Assembly (NCBI RefSeq): GCF_903469665.1 | Contig: NZ_CAGKLC010000013.1 | Location: 1 to 64,000, forward strand | Length of the DNA: 64,000 nt | Direction of reading: 5' to 3' | Source of the DNA: Flavobacterium sp. UGB4466 | GTDB lineage: Bacteria; Bacteroidota; Bacteroidia; Flavobacteriales; Flavobacteriaceae | In this document: positions 1 through 8,582 of the stretch, in pieces | How positions within the stretch are numbered: the first letter of the stretch is position 1 | How the letters are laid out: each line of letters starts with the position of its first letter | Notes under the pieces: generated by a model | The model's database searches: none | What the model saw: only the letters and a program-made list of their open reading frames with translations | Told to the model about the DNA's origin: nothing | Program-made: the position numbers and the translations under genes

Positions 1-237
1 GTTTATTTTCTCCAAATCATAATGAAGAGGAAAACAACAACAAAAAGAGATTTGTATTCACATAAACAGCATAAGCATCTGCGAAAAAAAACGTAACTTT
101 ATAACTGATTGTCTGCATGTTACAAAACACTAGAAATAATTAACTTTCAGTAAATGCAATAAATAGTTATACTTAAATGTTATCTATCCGGATACAAACA
201 CATTCGTTTGATGTTTGTCTTAAAACCTATAAATAAT

Positions 238-831
238 ATGAAAAAAATACTATTAACTATTATACTAACCGGTGCTGTTTTACAGGGATATGCGCAGAAG
301 GAAATGAATGGCAAATACAAACCCATTGATTCGAAAAATGTTGAATTAAAAGACGTACCGCCACCAACAGAAACTCCGTTAAATCCTGATCTTCCGCTGC
401 CAAAAGAGCCTACCGTTTTAAAAATCAATCCGGAAGATTTGTATAAAAACAACAGTCTGTACAAACCCGAAGCCAATGTGGAAGGGATTTTTTACAGAAG
501 AAATGAATATTTGGGAGGTTTTGTCACCAATACAGCTGTGTCTACTATTCGTTATCGCGATGCTGCTTTTGTCGATGGCGATAAAATACGAGTATACCTG
601 AATGATAAAGTAATTGAACCCGAAGTAAGTTTAAACGGAGATTATCAGGGTTTTAAAATTACCTTGGTAAAAGGAATGAACAAAATTGACTTTGAAGCTT
701 TAAACGAAGGTTCTGCTTCACCTAATACCGCTGAATTTCAAGTTTATGACGACAAAGGAAAAGTGATTGAAGCAAGTCAATGGAATGTGGGAAAAGGTTA
801 CAAAGCAACTATTATCCTGTATAAAGAATAA
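238..831 (+). CDS. Secreted hypothetical protein
   Basis: A 197-residue protein that I do not recognise. Residues 1-20 form a Sec signal peptide (MKKILLTIILTGAVLQGYAQ) with a probable cleavage site after GYA, so it should act in the periplasm or outside the cell. A proline-rich stretch around residues 38-57 (PPPTETPLNPDLPLP) follows, then a probably beta-rich C-terminal half. The ATG at 238 is preferred over the in-frame ATG at 208 because it starts directly at the signal peptide. It converges on the methyltransferase gene, with 29 bases between the two stop codons. No lipobox, catalytic motif or metal site is visible. That it is a real gene is fairly sure; the function is unknown. Confidence 0.8.
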   Translation: MKKILLTIILTGAVLQGYAQKEMNGKYKPIDSKNVELKDVPPPTETPLNPDLPLPKEPTVLKINPEDLYKNNSLYKPEANVEGIFYRRNEYLGGFVTNTAVSTIRYRDAAFVDGDKIRVYLNDKVIEPEVSLNGDYQGFKITLVKGMNKIDFEALNEGSASPNTAEFQVYDDKGKVIEASQWNVGKGYKATIILYKE

Positions 832-860
832 AGTTTTCTTCACAAATAAATATTCTTTCT

Positions 861-1628
861 TTAGGTTTTACGACCATAAAGTAAAAGTCTTTTAAAAGAA
901 TAAATAGCGGGAAGTTTGGGAAAACTTTCCGCTATTCTTTTTTTATAGGTTTCGATAAAAAGTGCCTTCTCCTCTCCTTCCAGTCTTTCTGTATACGGAA
1001 TCAAAGCCGATCCCGAGATGAAATTAAAAAGTGTTTCATGATCTTTAGCTATAATTGGATATACCTTTTGCTGCATCTGAAGGTCTTCCAATCCGCCATC
1101 AAACAGAATTTGTGCGTACTCATCGATACTTAAAACCGGGGATTCTCTTTTAAATCCTTTTAAGAAAGAAACGAAAGGCTCTTCCTGTACCAGCTCTAAA
1201 AGGATTTTATTGAGCTTGTTTTCGGGCTGAACCGGCATTTGTACAGCAAATTGTCCTTTCGGATTTAACTGTTGCAGCAATCTGGTAAATAATATCTCAT
1301 GATTGTCCGACCATTGTAAAGCTGCATTACTAAAAATCAGATCCCATTTTTCGTCCGATTCTATTGTTTTTTCTGTGGTCGCTTTTCTGAAATGCAAACG
1401 ATCCGTTTCTAAAGACTTCGACTGTTCCAGCATTTCCGGCGAAGAATCGACTCCCAAAAAGTACGCTTCTTCAAATTGATTAGACAGAATCGCCGTTTGT
1501 TCTCCCGTGCCGCAACCCAAATCAATGGCTTTCATTCCTTTTACTTGCTGAATAAAACCGGTCAAATCATAAAATGGCTGATAACGAATATTTTTAAACT
1601 TATTATAAATTTCGGGATTCCAGGGCAT
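861..1628 (-). CDS. Tam-like SAM-dependent methyltransferase
   Basis: A 255-residue cytosolic class I methyltransferase. The SAM-binding motif I is AIDLGCGTGEQT at about residues 34-45, with the acidic motif II at GVDSS and the post-I segment DLIFSNAALQWSD. The N-terminus MPWNPEIYNKF resembles trans-aconitate 2-methyltransferase (Tam), whose members begin with a WNPxxY segment, and the length fits that family (about 250). The substrate could be trans-aconitate or another small carboxylate; this is family-level inference. It stands alone: the upstream region is a long gene-poor stretch and its 3' end faces the secreted protein gene. Confidence 0.8.
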   Translation of the reverse strand: MPWNPEIYNKFKNIRYQPFYDLTGFIQQVKGMKAIDLGCGTGEQTAILSNQFEEAYFLGVDSSPEMLEQSKSLETDRLHFRKATTEKTIESDEKWDLIFSNAALQWSDNHEILFTRLLQQLNPKGQFAVQMPVQPENKLNKILLELVQEEPFVSFLKGFKRESPVLSIDEYAQILFDGGLEDLQMQQKVYPIIAKDHETLFNFISGSALIPYTERLEGEEKALFIETYKKRIAESFPKLPAIYSFKRLLLYGRKT

Positions 1629-2172
1629 TGCTTACTTATTTTATAATCCGTTCTGATTGAAAAAAAACCACAATCAGGACAGATTTAGGTTACTAAAGAC
1701 TAAGATACAAAATTATTCAAGGTAGATATAACAATAAAAACAGACATTACAATGCGTATTTATACGGCTTTTAGTAAAAGTGTGTCGTTCTGTAGTAGAT
1801 TGCCTTTTATTAAAAAAAGAAACAAACCGAACAGGTTTTAAAAAACTGTACAATTTGTTAGAAAAATGCTGATAATAAATACTCCTTTCTAATAAGTGAC
1901 TAATTTTAAATGATACTAATACGCTCTCCTTTACAAAAGAGTACGTTTTTAATTTTTTATGTTTTTCTTTAATCTTAAAGCATCATCTTCAAATTATCTA
2001 ATTATCACTTTTGACTTCATTACTCAAAACACGTAAAAACATAAATTTTATACTATCGAATATCCAAACATTGCTTGCGGTTTCCACAGCAGAAACACAA
2101 TGCAAAATACCTGACTAATACAGCCCGCAGTTGAAACTTACAATCATACTTTACTCTTTTTTCTATAAAAAA
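1629..2172. other. Gene-poor AT-rich spacer with a decayed hairpin copy
   Basis: No credible coding sequence on either strand. Around 1824-1855 lies AAACCGAACAGGTTTT followed by a damaged right arm. It looks like a decayed member of the 14-bp-arm hairpin family found intact at 46163, 47446, 51427 and 55913. Otherwise I see nothing in it. Confidence 0.5.
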
Positions 2173-2205
2173 TGCCCCCAAATAGTGTCTAACTATTTGG
2201 GGGCA
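2173..2205 (-). terminator. Rho-independent terminator of the A-T-R gene
   Basis: A perfect 14-bp inverted repeat (TGCCCCCAAATAGT / ACTATTTGGGGGCA) with a 5-nt loop. On the minus strand a T-rich run (ATTTTTTATAG) follows. It lies 43 bases past the stop of the synthetase-reductase gene. Confidence 0.85.
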
Positions 2206-2248
2206 GTTCATTAAAATTTGTCGGGTTTACCTACATTTTAATATCTTT

Positions 2249-5200
2249 CTACAGTACCTCCATAAATTTTAGATAAGGAGTCATCAATTTTTTATCAAAA
2301 ACAGGTGGCGTTAAATTCGAATCCGATAAAAAATATCTTGTATTACTTCTGTCATAATAATAGGTGTTTTCATAAGCCTCAACCAAAGATTTTCCTTCAT
2401 GTACATCTTCGGTAAACAAACTCAGTAAAGGATAGATTGGTAAACTATTATCATATTTCCATTGGCTCAGCCACTTATGATACTCCATCCCTTCTAAATC
2501 TGTAGCATAATATTCGTTCATTTTAGCACAAAAATCGGTCAGGGATACATCATTTTCGGCCAAAGGAGACAGATGGAAATTTAAACCAACAGCTTCCTTC
2601 TTTTTACTGATATGTGTGATGGCTTTACACATATAATCTACTGTTGTAAGCTCATCTTTTAATCCCATTACCAGAGGAAAAGATTTGAGTTTAACGCAGC
2701 TTCTGATTAATGCTCCCCACCATTGATTCATTACTGTTGCTCCCGAGGTGCTGTGACATACGGCAAAACCGAGTCTGAAATTAATAATTGGCAGCCCCTT
2801 TGCCTTTGCTTTTTCGGCAATACTTTCCATAACCCATTTACTTTTAATGTATCCCAAATCGCGAGAAACAGCGGCCATATTCTGATCGATTGCATCATCT
2901 TCGTACATCCATGTTTTTTGGGTAAAAGACCTTCCCCAACTAAAAACGCCCATTGAAGATAAAAGTACCAGATATTTTACCTTTTCTTTTACGGCAAGAT
3001 CAATTATATTATGCAAACCGTCTATGTTTGATTTTTTAATTACAGCATAAGGCTGTACATAACTTACAGAACTTCCGGAATGATAAATAACTTCAATTTG
3101 TCGCGCAATAAAAGAATAATCACCCACAGTCATTCCAAACTGAGGCAATGACAAATCCCCCACTATAGCAACAACCCGATCGTTATAGAAGGGAAGCCAT
3201 GGCAATTTAAATTTATCAAATGTGTTTTTAATTCTTTCCAATCCGCTTTCAGGAGACGAAGCCCGTACCAGGCAATATATTTCAGCGACGGTTTTATTCA
3301 AAAGTTCTTCTAACAAATGTGATCCAATAAAGCCGGTAACTCCCGTTAAAAAAATACGTTTCGGATTAGTCAGCAGCGCAGCATCCGGTATTTCCTTTAT
3401 ATCAAAATCAATATGCAATTCCGAGTCGCTAATTAATTCATCAATCATCAACCCGGCTCTTTCTTTTTGAGAAATTTCGATTTCCTGAAATCTTTTCTCC
3501 ACTTCTTGTACAAAGGTAGAAACAGTCTTAAAAATATAAAGCTCCGGTAGACTAATGCAATTTTTAACGGGTTCAGGAAGCAATACATGAAGCTGTGCCA
3601 GAAGTAATGAATGTCCGCCCAACTCAAAGAAGTCGTCATCATCATCAATCTCTTCTATGGTAAGTAAATCTTTCCAGATGTCTTTTACAATTTCGGGAAG
3701 ATTGGCTGTCTCTCGTTTAGGAACTGCTTTGTTTTGAGATTGATTTTCCGGAATTTCCAATAATAATCTATCAATTTTTCCGGCATGTGTCAGCGGCATT
3801 TTATCGATCACAATAATCTTATCAGGCAACATATATACCGGCATAAGCTGTTGTAGTTTTGCTCTTATATGTTGCAGGGATTGTATTTCGTCATCGTGTG
3901 CGGTCATCAATTGTATAAAAGCAATCAGAGCCGGAAGACCATTTTCCTTCCGATGAACTTTTATGGCCGCCTTAGAGATCTGTGGGAGCTTTGTCATATG
4001 GTGTTCAATTTCACCCAGTTCAATTCGGTAGCCTCTAATTTTAACCTGATCGTCTTTTCGTCCGTAAAACTCCAAATTTCCATCTGGTCTTTTCAGAACT
4101 AAATCCCCCGTTTTGTAGATTATTCGTTTTTGCCCTAAATCATTTCTAAGCCATTCAGGGGCTTTAATAAATACATTTTTTGTGTCGTCCGGGCGGTTCA
4201 GGTAACCTAAGGCCAGTTGCGGCCCACCAATATATAGTTCTCCAACCGAGCCGTCTGCTATCGGTTTTAAATCTCTGTCGAGAATAAATAAATGAGCCAG
4301 TGGCATCGCAGCTCCAATAATTCGGGGATTGGTCTCTTCCTTAAATTCGTAATTCGTAACAGCAACAGTGGCTTCCGTAGGCCCATAACTATTAATAAGC
4401 CGAATTTTTTTGTACCAGGATTTAACAGTAGCCTCACTACCGGCCTCACCTCCTATAGCGATCGTTTTTAGGTTTCCGATAGGCTTGTTTACAGGCAATG
4501 AAGCCAGTACCATAGGTGGCAGCAATGGAATAGTATCGATATTTTGACTGACTATAAAATCTAAAAGAGGTTCGCCAACAATTTTGTTATTGGGATACAA
4601 ATAGACCGTTGCACCTTTAATTAATGGGGTCCAGATGTCAATAATTGCGGCATCAAAACTTGGAGAAGCAAATTGCAGTGTTGTGCTTGCTGCAGACAAT
4701 CGCAAGAGATCCGATTGATATTCAACAAAATTATAAAAAGACTCATGACCAATACTAACTCCCTTAGGTAATCCGGTACTACCCGAAGTATATATAATAT
4801 AAGCGGGGCTTTCGGGTGCAATTGAGATTTCAAAATCAGCTTTGGAACTCTTTTTGTAATCTTCATTTTGAAACAAAAAGTCCAGGGCAATACTTTCATT
4901 GGCATTGTTGTAAACTTTATTCAAATGCAGTTCCACCGTTAACATCATGTCTATTTTCGAATCTTCGATCATCATTTGTATACGAGACTCCGGTAACTCT
5001 CCGTCAATAGGAAGGTAAGCTGCACCCGTTTTTAAAATTGCTAAAAAAGCAATAATCCGATCAACCGATTGCGGAATACAAACACCCACAACCCCATTTT
5101 CTGCAATCCCTTGTTCTCTTAAATAATGAGCCAATTGATTCGTTTGTTCATTAAGTTCTTTATAGGTGATTTTTTCAATGTCGTCAATAATAGCTAATTT

Positions 5201-5323
5201 TTCGGGATACTTTTTAAAGATTTCTTCCATCTTCCTGACAATATTAATGGAAGATTCTTCTAAATTATTGTTCAAAAAATGACCTTGATTCTCCTTCGCA
5301 GTTGCATTCATTTCTTCGTTCAT
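2249..5323 (-). CDS. Free-standing NRPS-like adenylation-thiolation-reductase enzyme
   Basis: A 1024-residue single module. The adenylation domain covers about residues 30-520: YTSGSTGLPKG near 178, FDAAIIDIW, NSYGPTE, and RPDGNLEFYGRKDDQVKIRG. A carrier domain follows with FFELGGHSLL, phosphopantetheine Ser near 569. A thioester-reductase Rossmann domain then begins at FLTGVTGFIGSH (near 655-665), with LSSMG and YIKSK (near 824) as the SDR-type catalytic residues. By analogy with Lys2 and carboxylic acid reductases it should activate a carboxylic acid with ATP, load it on the carrier arm and release an aldehyde or alcohol with NAD(P)H. The binding pocket read by eye against GrsA is roughly D-A-I-L-A-G-S-V-A-K, which I cannot assign to a substrate. 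No condensation domain, no thioesterase and no neighbouring phosphopantetheinyl transferase is present. It is monocistronic with its own terminator. Confidence 0.88.
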   Translation of the reverse strand: MNEEMNATAKENQGHFLNNNLEESSINIVRKMEEIFKKYPEKLAIIDDIEKITYKELNEQTNQLAHYLREQGIAENGVVGVCIPQSVDRIIAFLAILKTGAAYLPIDGELPESRIQMMIEDSKIDMMLTVELHLNKVYNNANESIALDFLFQNEDYKKSSKADFEISIAPESPAYIIYTSGSTGLPKGVSIGHESFYNFVEYQSDLLRLSAASTTLQFASPSFDAAIIDIWTPLIKGATVYLYPNNKIVGEPLLDFIVSQNIDTIPLLPPMVLASLPVNKPIGNLKTIAIGGEAGSEATVKSWYKKIRLINSYGPTEATVAVTNYEFKEETNPRIIGAAMPLAHLFILDRDLKPIADGSVGELYIGGPQLALGYLNRPDDTKNVFIKAPEWLRNDLGQKRIIYKTGDLVLKRPDGNLEFYGRKDDQVKIRGYRIELGEIEHHMTKLPQISKAAIKVHRKENGLPALIAFIQLMTAHDDEIQSLQHIRAKLQQLMPVYMLPDKIIVIDKMPLTHAGKIDRLLLEIPENQSQNKAVPKRETANLPEIVKDIWKDLLTIEEIDDDDDFFELGGHSLLLAQLHVLLPEPVKNCISLPELYIFKTVSTFVQEVEKRFQEIEISQKERAGLMIDELISDSELHIDFDIKEIPDAALLTNPKRIFLTGVTGFIGSHLLEELLNKTVAEIYCLVRASSPESGLERIKNTFDKFKLPWLPFYNDRVVAIVGDLSLPQFGMTVGDYSFIARQIEVIYHSGSSVSYVQPYAVIKKSNIDGLHNIIDLAVKEKVKYLVLLSSMGVFSWGRSFTQKTWMYEDDAIDQNMAAVSRDLGYIKSKWVMESIAEKAKAKGLPIINFRLGFAVCHSTSGATVMNQWWGALIRSCVKLKSFPLVMGLKDELTTVDYMCKAITHISKKKEAVGLNFHLSPLAENDVSLTDFCAKMNEYYATDLEGMEYHKWLSQWKYDNSLPIYPLLSLFTEDVHEGKSLVEAYENTYYYDRSNTRYFLSDSNLTPPVFDKKLMTPYLKFMEVL

Positions 5324-5640
5324 GGTGATTTCAATTTAGGGTTAAATTTAGGGGTAAATACGAATTGACTATAAAAATCTAAATAACAAACACTTACGTA
5401 TTTTTAACATTTAAAAGCGGACAATAAATTTAACTTAAAAAAGTCTTACCTTTTACAATGAAATTATTAAATCGATGTTAACAAAAAACAAATTAAACAA
5501 TTAATAATCAAAACATTAAAATATCTGTTTTTGTAAAAAAAGCTATTAAATCAGTGCTAATCTGAATCTGATGATCTACTTTCGGGAAATATAAACAGGC
5601 GGGATTTAAAACCCTATCAGGTTTATGGAATAGTAGCAAT
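5324..5640. other. AT-rich spacer upstream of the A-T-R gene and ribB
   Basis: The divergent intergenic region that must hold the promoter of the minus-strand synthetase gene. No RNA gene was recognised. The segment at 5581-5622 (TTCGGG...GGCGGG...ACCCTATCAGG) does not fold into an FMN riboswitch core by eye. Confidence 0.4.
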
Positions 5641-5644
5641 TTTA

Positions 5645-5658
5645 TTGACCTAGATCAA
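5645..5658 (+). promoter_or_regulatory. Crp/Fnr-like operator upstream of ribB
   Basis: TTGACCTAGATCAA fits the Crp/Fnr half-site arrangement TTGAY-N4-ATCAA with a single deviation in the left arm. Its centre (5651.5) is about 41 bases before the start point predicted from the -7 element at 5681, the class II activator position. Confidence 0.6.
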
Positions 5659-5680
5659 ACTTTTGTGTCTGAAACAAGTC

Positions 5681-5688
5681 TAGCTTTG
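5681..5688 (+). promoter_or_regulatory. ribB promoter -7 element
   Basis: TAGCTTTG matches the Bacteroidota -7 consensus TAnnTTTG. The -33 element is poor (TTTG at 5662, spacing only 15), which fits an activator-dependent promoter. Confidence 0.55.
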
Positions 5689-5719
5689 CTGCTCTTTAAT
5701 TCAAAAAACGCAACAAAAG

Positions 5720-6382
5720 ATGATCAGCACATTATCCTATCCTTTAGAAAAATTTGGTTTAACCAGTGTCGAGCGTGTCGAAAATGCTTTACGACAACTG
5801 CGAAACGGAAAAGGAATTCTATTAACTGATGACGAAAATCGCGAAAACGAAGGCGATTTAATTTTTTCGGCACAACACATCAACGTACAAGACATGGCCA
5901 TGATGATACGAGAGTGCAGCGGAATTGTTTGCCTTTGTCTGACCAATGAAAAAGCCGATCAGTTGGAATTACCCTATATGGTGAAAGAAAACACCAGTAG
6001 TTTTCAGACGCCTTTTACCATTACAATCGAAGCAAAAGTGGGTGTAACTACTGGAGTTTCAGCAGCAGATCGAATTACAACCATTAAAACTGCAATTGCA
6101 CTAAATGCCAAACCCACAGATCTTGCAAAACCCGGGCATATCTTTCCCCTACGTGCCAAAAACAACGGCGTCCTTGAACGAAACGGACATACGGAAGGCA
6201 GTGTAGATCTAATGAAATTAGCAGGCCTCGAGCCGGAAGCCGTCCTGTGCGAATTAATGAACGAAGACGGAAGCATGGCTAAACTGGACAAAATCATTAG
6301 CTTTGCAGTACAACATGATTTGGTAGTACTTTCAATAGAAGATATTATCTACTATCGAAAATATGTAAAAGACTATGTTTAA
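5720..6382 (+). CDS. ribB: 3,4-dihydroxy-2-butanone-4-phosphate synthase
   Basis: A 220-residue monofunctional RibB, close in length to the E. coli enzyme (217). It converts ribulose 5-phosphate to the four-carbon unit of riboflavin plus formate in the cytosol. Visible signatures are the acidic Mg-binding loop [10 protein letters not shown] (residues 37-46), [24 protein letters not shown] and the catalytic [10 protein letters not shown]. There is no GTP cyclohydrolase II half, although Bacteroidota usually carry a fused RibBA, so this is probably an accessory copy. The ATG at 5720 places the gene just after a -7 element and a Crp/Fnr-like box. No FMN riboswitch is visible, and no other riboflavin gene is adjacent. 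Confidence 0.93.
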   Translation: MISTLSYPLEKFGLTSVERVENALRQLRNGKGILLTDDENRENEGDLIFSAQHINVQDMAMMIRECSGIVCLCLTNEKADQLELPYMVKENTSSFQTPFTITIEAKVGVTTGVSAADRITTIKTAIALNAKPTDLAKPGHIFPLRAKNNGVLERNGHTEGSVDLMKLAGLEPEAVLCELMNEDGSMAKLDKIISFAVQHDLVVLSIEDIIYYRKYVKDYV

Positions 6383-6446
6383 TTACTGATTGTTAATGGT
6401 TTGTTGTTGATAGTTGATAGTTAATTGTTTATACTCATTATCTAAT

Positions 6447-6558
6447 AATCCAACAATCTAACAATCTAACAATCTAACAATCTAACAATCTAACAATCTA
6501 ACAATCCAACAATCCAACAATCTAACAATCTAACAATCTAAAAATCTAATTATCTAAT
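6447..6558 (+). repeat. 8-bp tandem repeat array (AATCTAAC)n in the leader of a Crp/Fnr gene
   Basis: About twelve consecutive copies of AATCTAAC (some AATCCAAC) run from 6447 to 6542, with two degenerate copies to 6558. The array ends 7 bases before the next start codon. GTTGATA heptamers in the opposite sense lie just upstream (about 6400-6425). Confidence 0.9.
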
Positions 6559-6565
6559 TAAAAAA

Positions 6566-7144
6566 ATGCCCTACAAACAACTTGGTGCTTATATAAAAAG
6601 TCGTATTGCAGTTTCTGATCAAGACCTCAATACTATTTTGTCGCATTTTAAACCTTTGGATCGGGACAAAAACGACCTGTTGCTTTCGGCTGGGCAAACG
6701 AGTCAAAATAGTTATTTTGTAGATAAAGGCTGTTTGAGAATTTATTACATCAACGAAGAAGGAAAAGATGTCACCCGATACATTGCATTCGAGAATCAAT
6801 TCGCCACGGCTTTGGTAAGTTTTATTACCAAAATGCCTTCGACAGAATACATACAGGTTATCGAGAAATCGGAGTTATTGTATATCAGTCATGAAGATTT
6901 CAATCATTTAATGGAGATTGTTCCTCAATGGAGGGAGTTTTATTGTTCGTATCTCGAAAAAGCCTATGTCAATAACACCAACAGACTCATGTCGTTTACC
7001 ACTATGGGGGCTTTAGAAAGATACACCCAATTGCTCAAAATCAATCCAACAATTGTAAAACGATTGCCCAATAAAATTGTAGCTTCCTACATCAATATTT
7101 CGCAGGAAACACTAAGCAGACTGAAATCTAAGGTTTTAATTTAG
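6566..7144 (+). CDS. Crp/Fnr family transcriptional regulator
   Basis: A 192-residue cytosolic regulator. Residues about 20-115 form the cyclic-nucleotide-binding-like beta barrel (SYFVDKGCLRIYY, then IEKSELLYISHEDF). A dimerisation helix and a C-terminal helix-turn-helix follow, with recognition helix ISQETLSRLKSK near 178-190. The four-Cys pattern of a [4Fe-4S] Fnr is absent, so the signal is not obviously oxygen. Many Flavobacterium relatives are annotated simply as Crp/Fnr. The ATG is preceded directly by a tandem octamer array, so the translation initiation region is made of repeats. Its target is unknown; the Crp/Fnr-like box at 5645 is a candidate. Confidence 0.9.
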   Translation: MPYKQLGAYIKSRIAVSDQDLNTILSHFKPLDRDKNDLLLSAGQTSQNSYFVDKGCLRIYYINEEGKDVTRYIAFENQFATALVSFITKMPSTEYIQVIEKSELLYISHEDFNHLMEIVPQWREFYCSYLEKAYVNNTNRLMSFTTMGALERYTQLLKINPTIVKRLPNKIVASYINISQETLSRLKSKVLI

Positions 7145-7217
7145 CTCCCTGTCAATCTGTGAAGTGCGAAATCTTTTTAGTGAGATGTGAGATATTAATA
7201 GTCAGAGCCTCAGGATA

Positions 7218-7273
7218 AAGAGTGAAGAGTGAAGAGTAAAGAGTAAAGAGTAAAGAGTAAAGAGTGAAGAGTG
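7218..7273 (+). repeat. 7-bp tandem repeat array (AAGAGTR)8
   Basis: Eight uninterrupted heptamers AAGAGTG/AAGAGTA. A pair of GTGAGAT heptamers occurs just upstream near 7181-7195. Confidence 0.9.
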
Positions 7274-7287
7274 AAGAATCTGCCATA

Positions 7288-7361
7288 AACAATTAACAAT
7301 TAACAATCAACAATTAACCATCAACAATAAACCATTAACAATAAACCATTAACCATTAACA
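7288..7361 (+). repeat. 7-bp AACAATT/AACCATT array running into a start codon
   Basis: An imperfect heptamer array (AACAATT, AACAATC, AACCATT, AACAATA) extends right up to the ATG at 7362. It supplies the whole ribosome-binding region of the next gene. Confidence 0.85.
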
Positions 7362-7925
7362 ATGCACATCGATACCATTCTTGACAACATCTTTCAGCTT
7401 CCCGAGGGGTCCAAAAATGCACTAAAGCTTTGTATTAGTGAAATAAAATATCCTAAAGGACACATACTGTTAAATGCCGGAAAGGTTGAGTCTGCGCTCT
7501 ATTTTATAAAAAAAGGAATTGTGCGGGCGTATGTGGATGAAAATGATAGTGAAGTTACGTTTTGGTTCGGAAAAGAAGGACAAACCGTTGTTTCGATGAA
7601 AAGTTATGTTGAGGAGCAAAAAGGTTATGAAACGATTGAACTTCTGGAGGACTGCGAACTCTACGAATTAAAAAAGGCGCATCTTCAGCAATTGTTTGAT
7701 ACCGATGTTCATATTGCCAATTGGGGCAGAAAATTTGCCGAACAGGAACTTGTTAAAACCGAAGAACGCCTCATTTCAAGGCAGTTTAGAAATGCCACTG
7801 ATCGTTACCTGGAACTTATGAAATACCATCCCGAACTACTTCAAAGAATTCAATTGGGACATATTGCCTCCTATCTGGGTATCACGCAGGTTAGTCTGAG
7901 CAGAATCAGAGCTGATCTGAAATAA
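7362..7925 (+). CDS. Crp/Fnr family transcriptional regulator
   Basis: A 187-residue paralogue of the preceding regulator. The N-terminal cNMP-like domain (ALYFIKKGIVRAY, ELLEDCELYELK) covers about residues 20-115. The C-terminal helix-turn-helix is HIASYLGITQVSLSRIRADL at about 167-186. No Fe-S cysteine cluster is present. The gene ends 74 bases before the SugE-type exporter, so it may control that gene directly. It is preceded by heptamer repeats down to the ATG and has no Shine-Dalgarno sequence. The ligand and regulon are unknown. Confidence 0.9.
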   Translation: MHIDTILDNIFQLPEGSKNALKLCISEIKYPKGHILLNAGKVESALYFIKKGIVRAYVDENDSEVTFWFGKEGQTVVSMKSYVEEQKGYETIELLEDCELYELKKAHLQQLFDTDVHIANWGRKFAEQELVKTEERLISRQFRNATDRYLELMKYHPELLQRIQLGHIASYLGITQVSLSRIRADLK

Positions 7926-7999
7926 ATTCATTTTTTATCATTTGTTAAATTTTTATTGCGGGAGTTAAAGGAACTTTGCGTCCTAAAATTTTAACAATT

Positions 8000-8326
8000 A
8001 TGAACTGGATTATTCTAATTATTGCGGGACTGTTTGAAGTCTCTTTTGCAACTTGTCTCGGAAAAGCCAAAGAAGCCACCGGTACCGATGTTTATTTATG
8101 GTATACCAGCTTTTTTGTATCACTAACCATAAGCATGCTGTTACTGATTAAAGCCACTGAAACCTTGCCTATCGGAACGGCCTATGCGGTATGGACCGGA
8201 ATTGGAGCCGTTGGAACGGTATTGATGGGGATTCTTATTTTTAAAGAGCCTGTAGACTTCTGGCGATTATTTTTTCTCTTTACTCTGGTAAGTTCTATTA
8301 TTGGACTAAAAGCGGTATCACATTAA
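8000..8326 (+). CDS. sugE: SMR-family guanidinium exporter SugE/Gdx
   Basis: A 108-residue protein with four transmembrane helices. TM1 carries the universally conserved Glu in the segment AGLFEVSFATCLG. TM3 has the SugE/Gdx-type motif GTAYAVWTGIGAVGT, and the C-terminus ends IIGLKAVSH, as in E. coli SugE. The family forms dual-topology dimers in the inner membrane that exchange guanidinium or quaternary ammonium ions for protons. The ATG at 8000 matches the family N-terminus MNWIILIIAG and is chosen over an in-frame upstream start. No guanidine riboswitch was recognised upstream. It is probably a single-gene unit after the Crp/Fnr gene. Confidence 0.92.
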   Translation: MNWIILIIAGLFEVSFATCLGKAKEATGTDVYLWYTSFFVSLTISMLLLIKATETLPIGTAYAVWTGIGAVGTVLMGILIFKEPVDFWRLFFLFTLVSSIIGLKAVSH

Positions 8327-8371
8327 TCAGACGATAACATTTACCATAGTTACTTCAAATTCAAATGTCAA

Positions 8372-8434
8372 TTCAGGGAACGGAAATTTTATTCAGTACA
8401 AGCTGATTTTTTTTGCCCTTTTTCGTTCCCTGAA
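8372..8434 (+). repeat. 11-bp inverted repeat with long loop after sugE
   Basis: TTCAGGGAACG (8372-8382) and CGTTCCCTGAA (8424-8434) are perfect inverted arms separated by 41 nt containing an eight-T run. It could be part of a terminator for sugE; the exact role is uncertain. Confidence 0.5.
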
Positions 8435-8508
8435 ACGACAAAAGAGACCTAATCTGTCTTTTTACTTATAAGATTTATCCTTTTATTTTTTTTCTTTATT
8501 TTTTTAAT

Positions 8509-8521
8509 GAAACAATGTTGC
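8509..8521 (-). promoter_or_regulatory. Candidate metal-regulator box, zinc locus
   Basis: Read on the minus strand this is GCAACATTGTTTC, close to the symmetrical GCAACAACGTTGC at 57116-57128 in front of the paralogous gene. It sits just upstream of the -7 element at 8540, in the -33 region. Confidence 0.5.
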
Positions 8522-8539
8522 ATTTACAAATAAGAATTC

Positions 8540-8547
8540 TATATTTG
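8540..8547 (+). promoter_or_regulatory. Promoter -7 element of the zinc locus
   Basis: TATATTTG matches TAnnTTTG. The 20-bp window 8528-8547 is identical in 18 positions to 57097-57116, upstream of the paralogous small gene. Confidence 0.7.
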
Positions 8548-8582
8548 TACTTCATTGCTTTATTAGCTATGGATTCATTAGA

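Noticed and set aside
5560..5719. FMN riboswitch upstream of ribB
   Set aside because: The conserved RFN blocks could not be found by eye; only loosely similar G-rich pieces occur.
6447..7361. CRISPR array
   Set aside because: Units of 7-8 bp are contiguous with no spacers, and no cas gene is present.
6566..7925. Oxygen-sensing Fnr identity of the two Crp/Fnr proteins
   Set aside because: Neither has the cluster of cysteines needed for a [4Fe-4S] centre.
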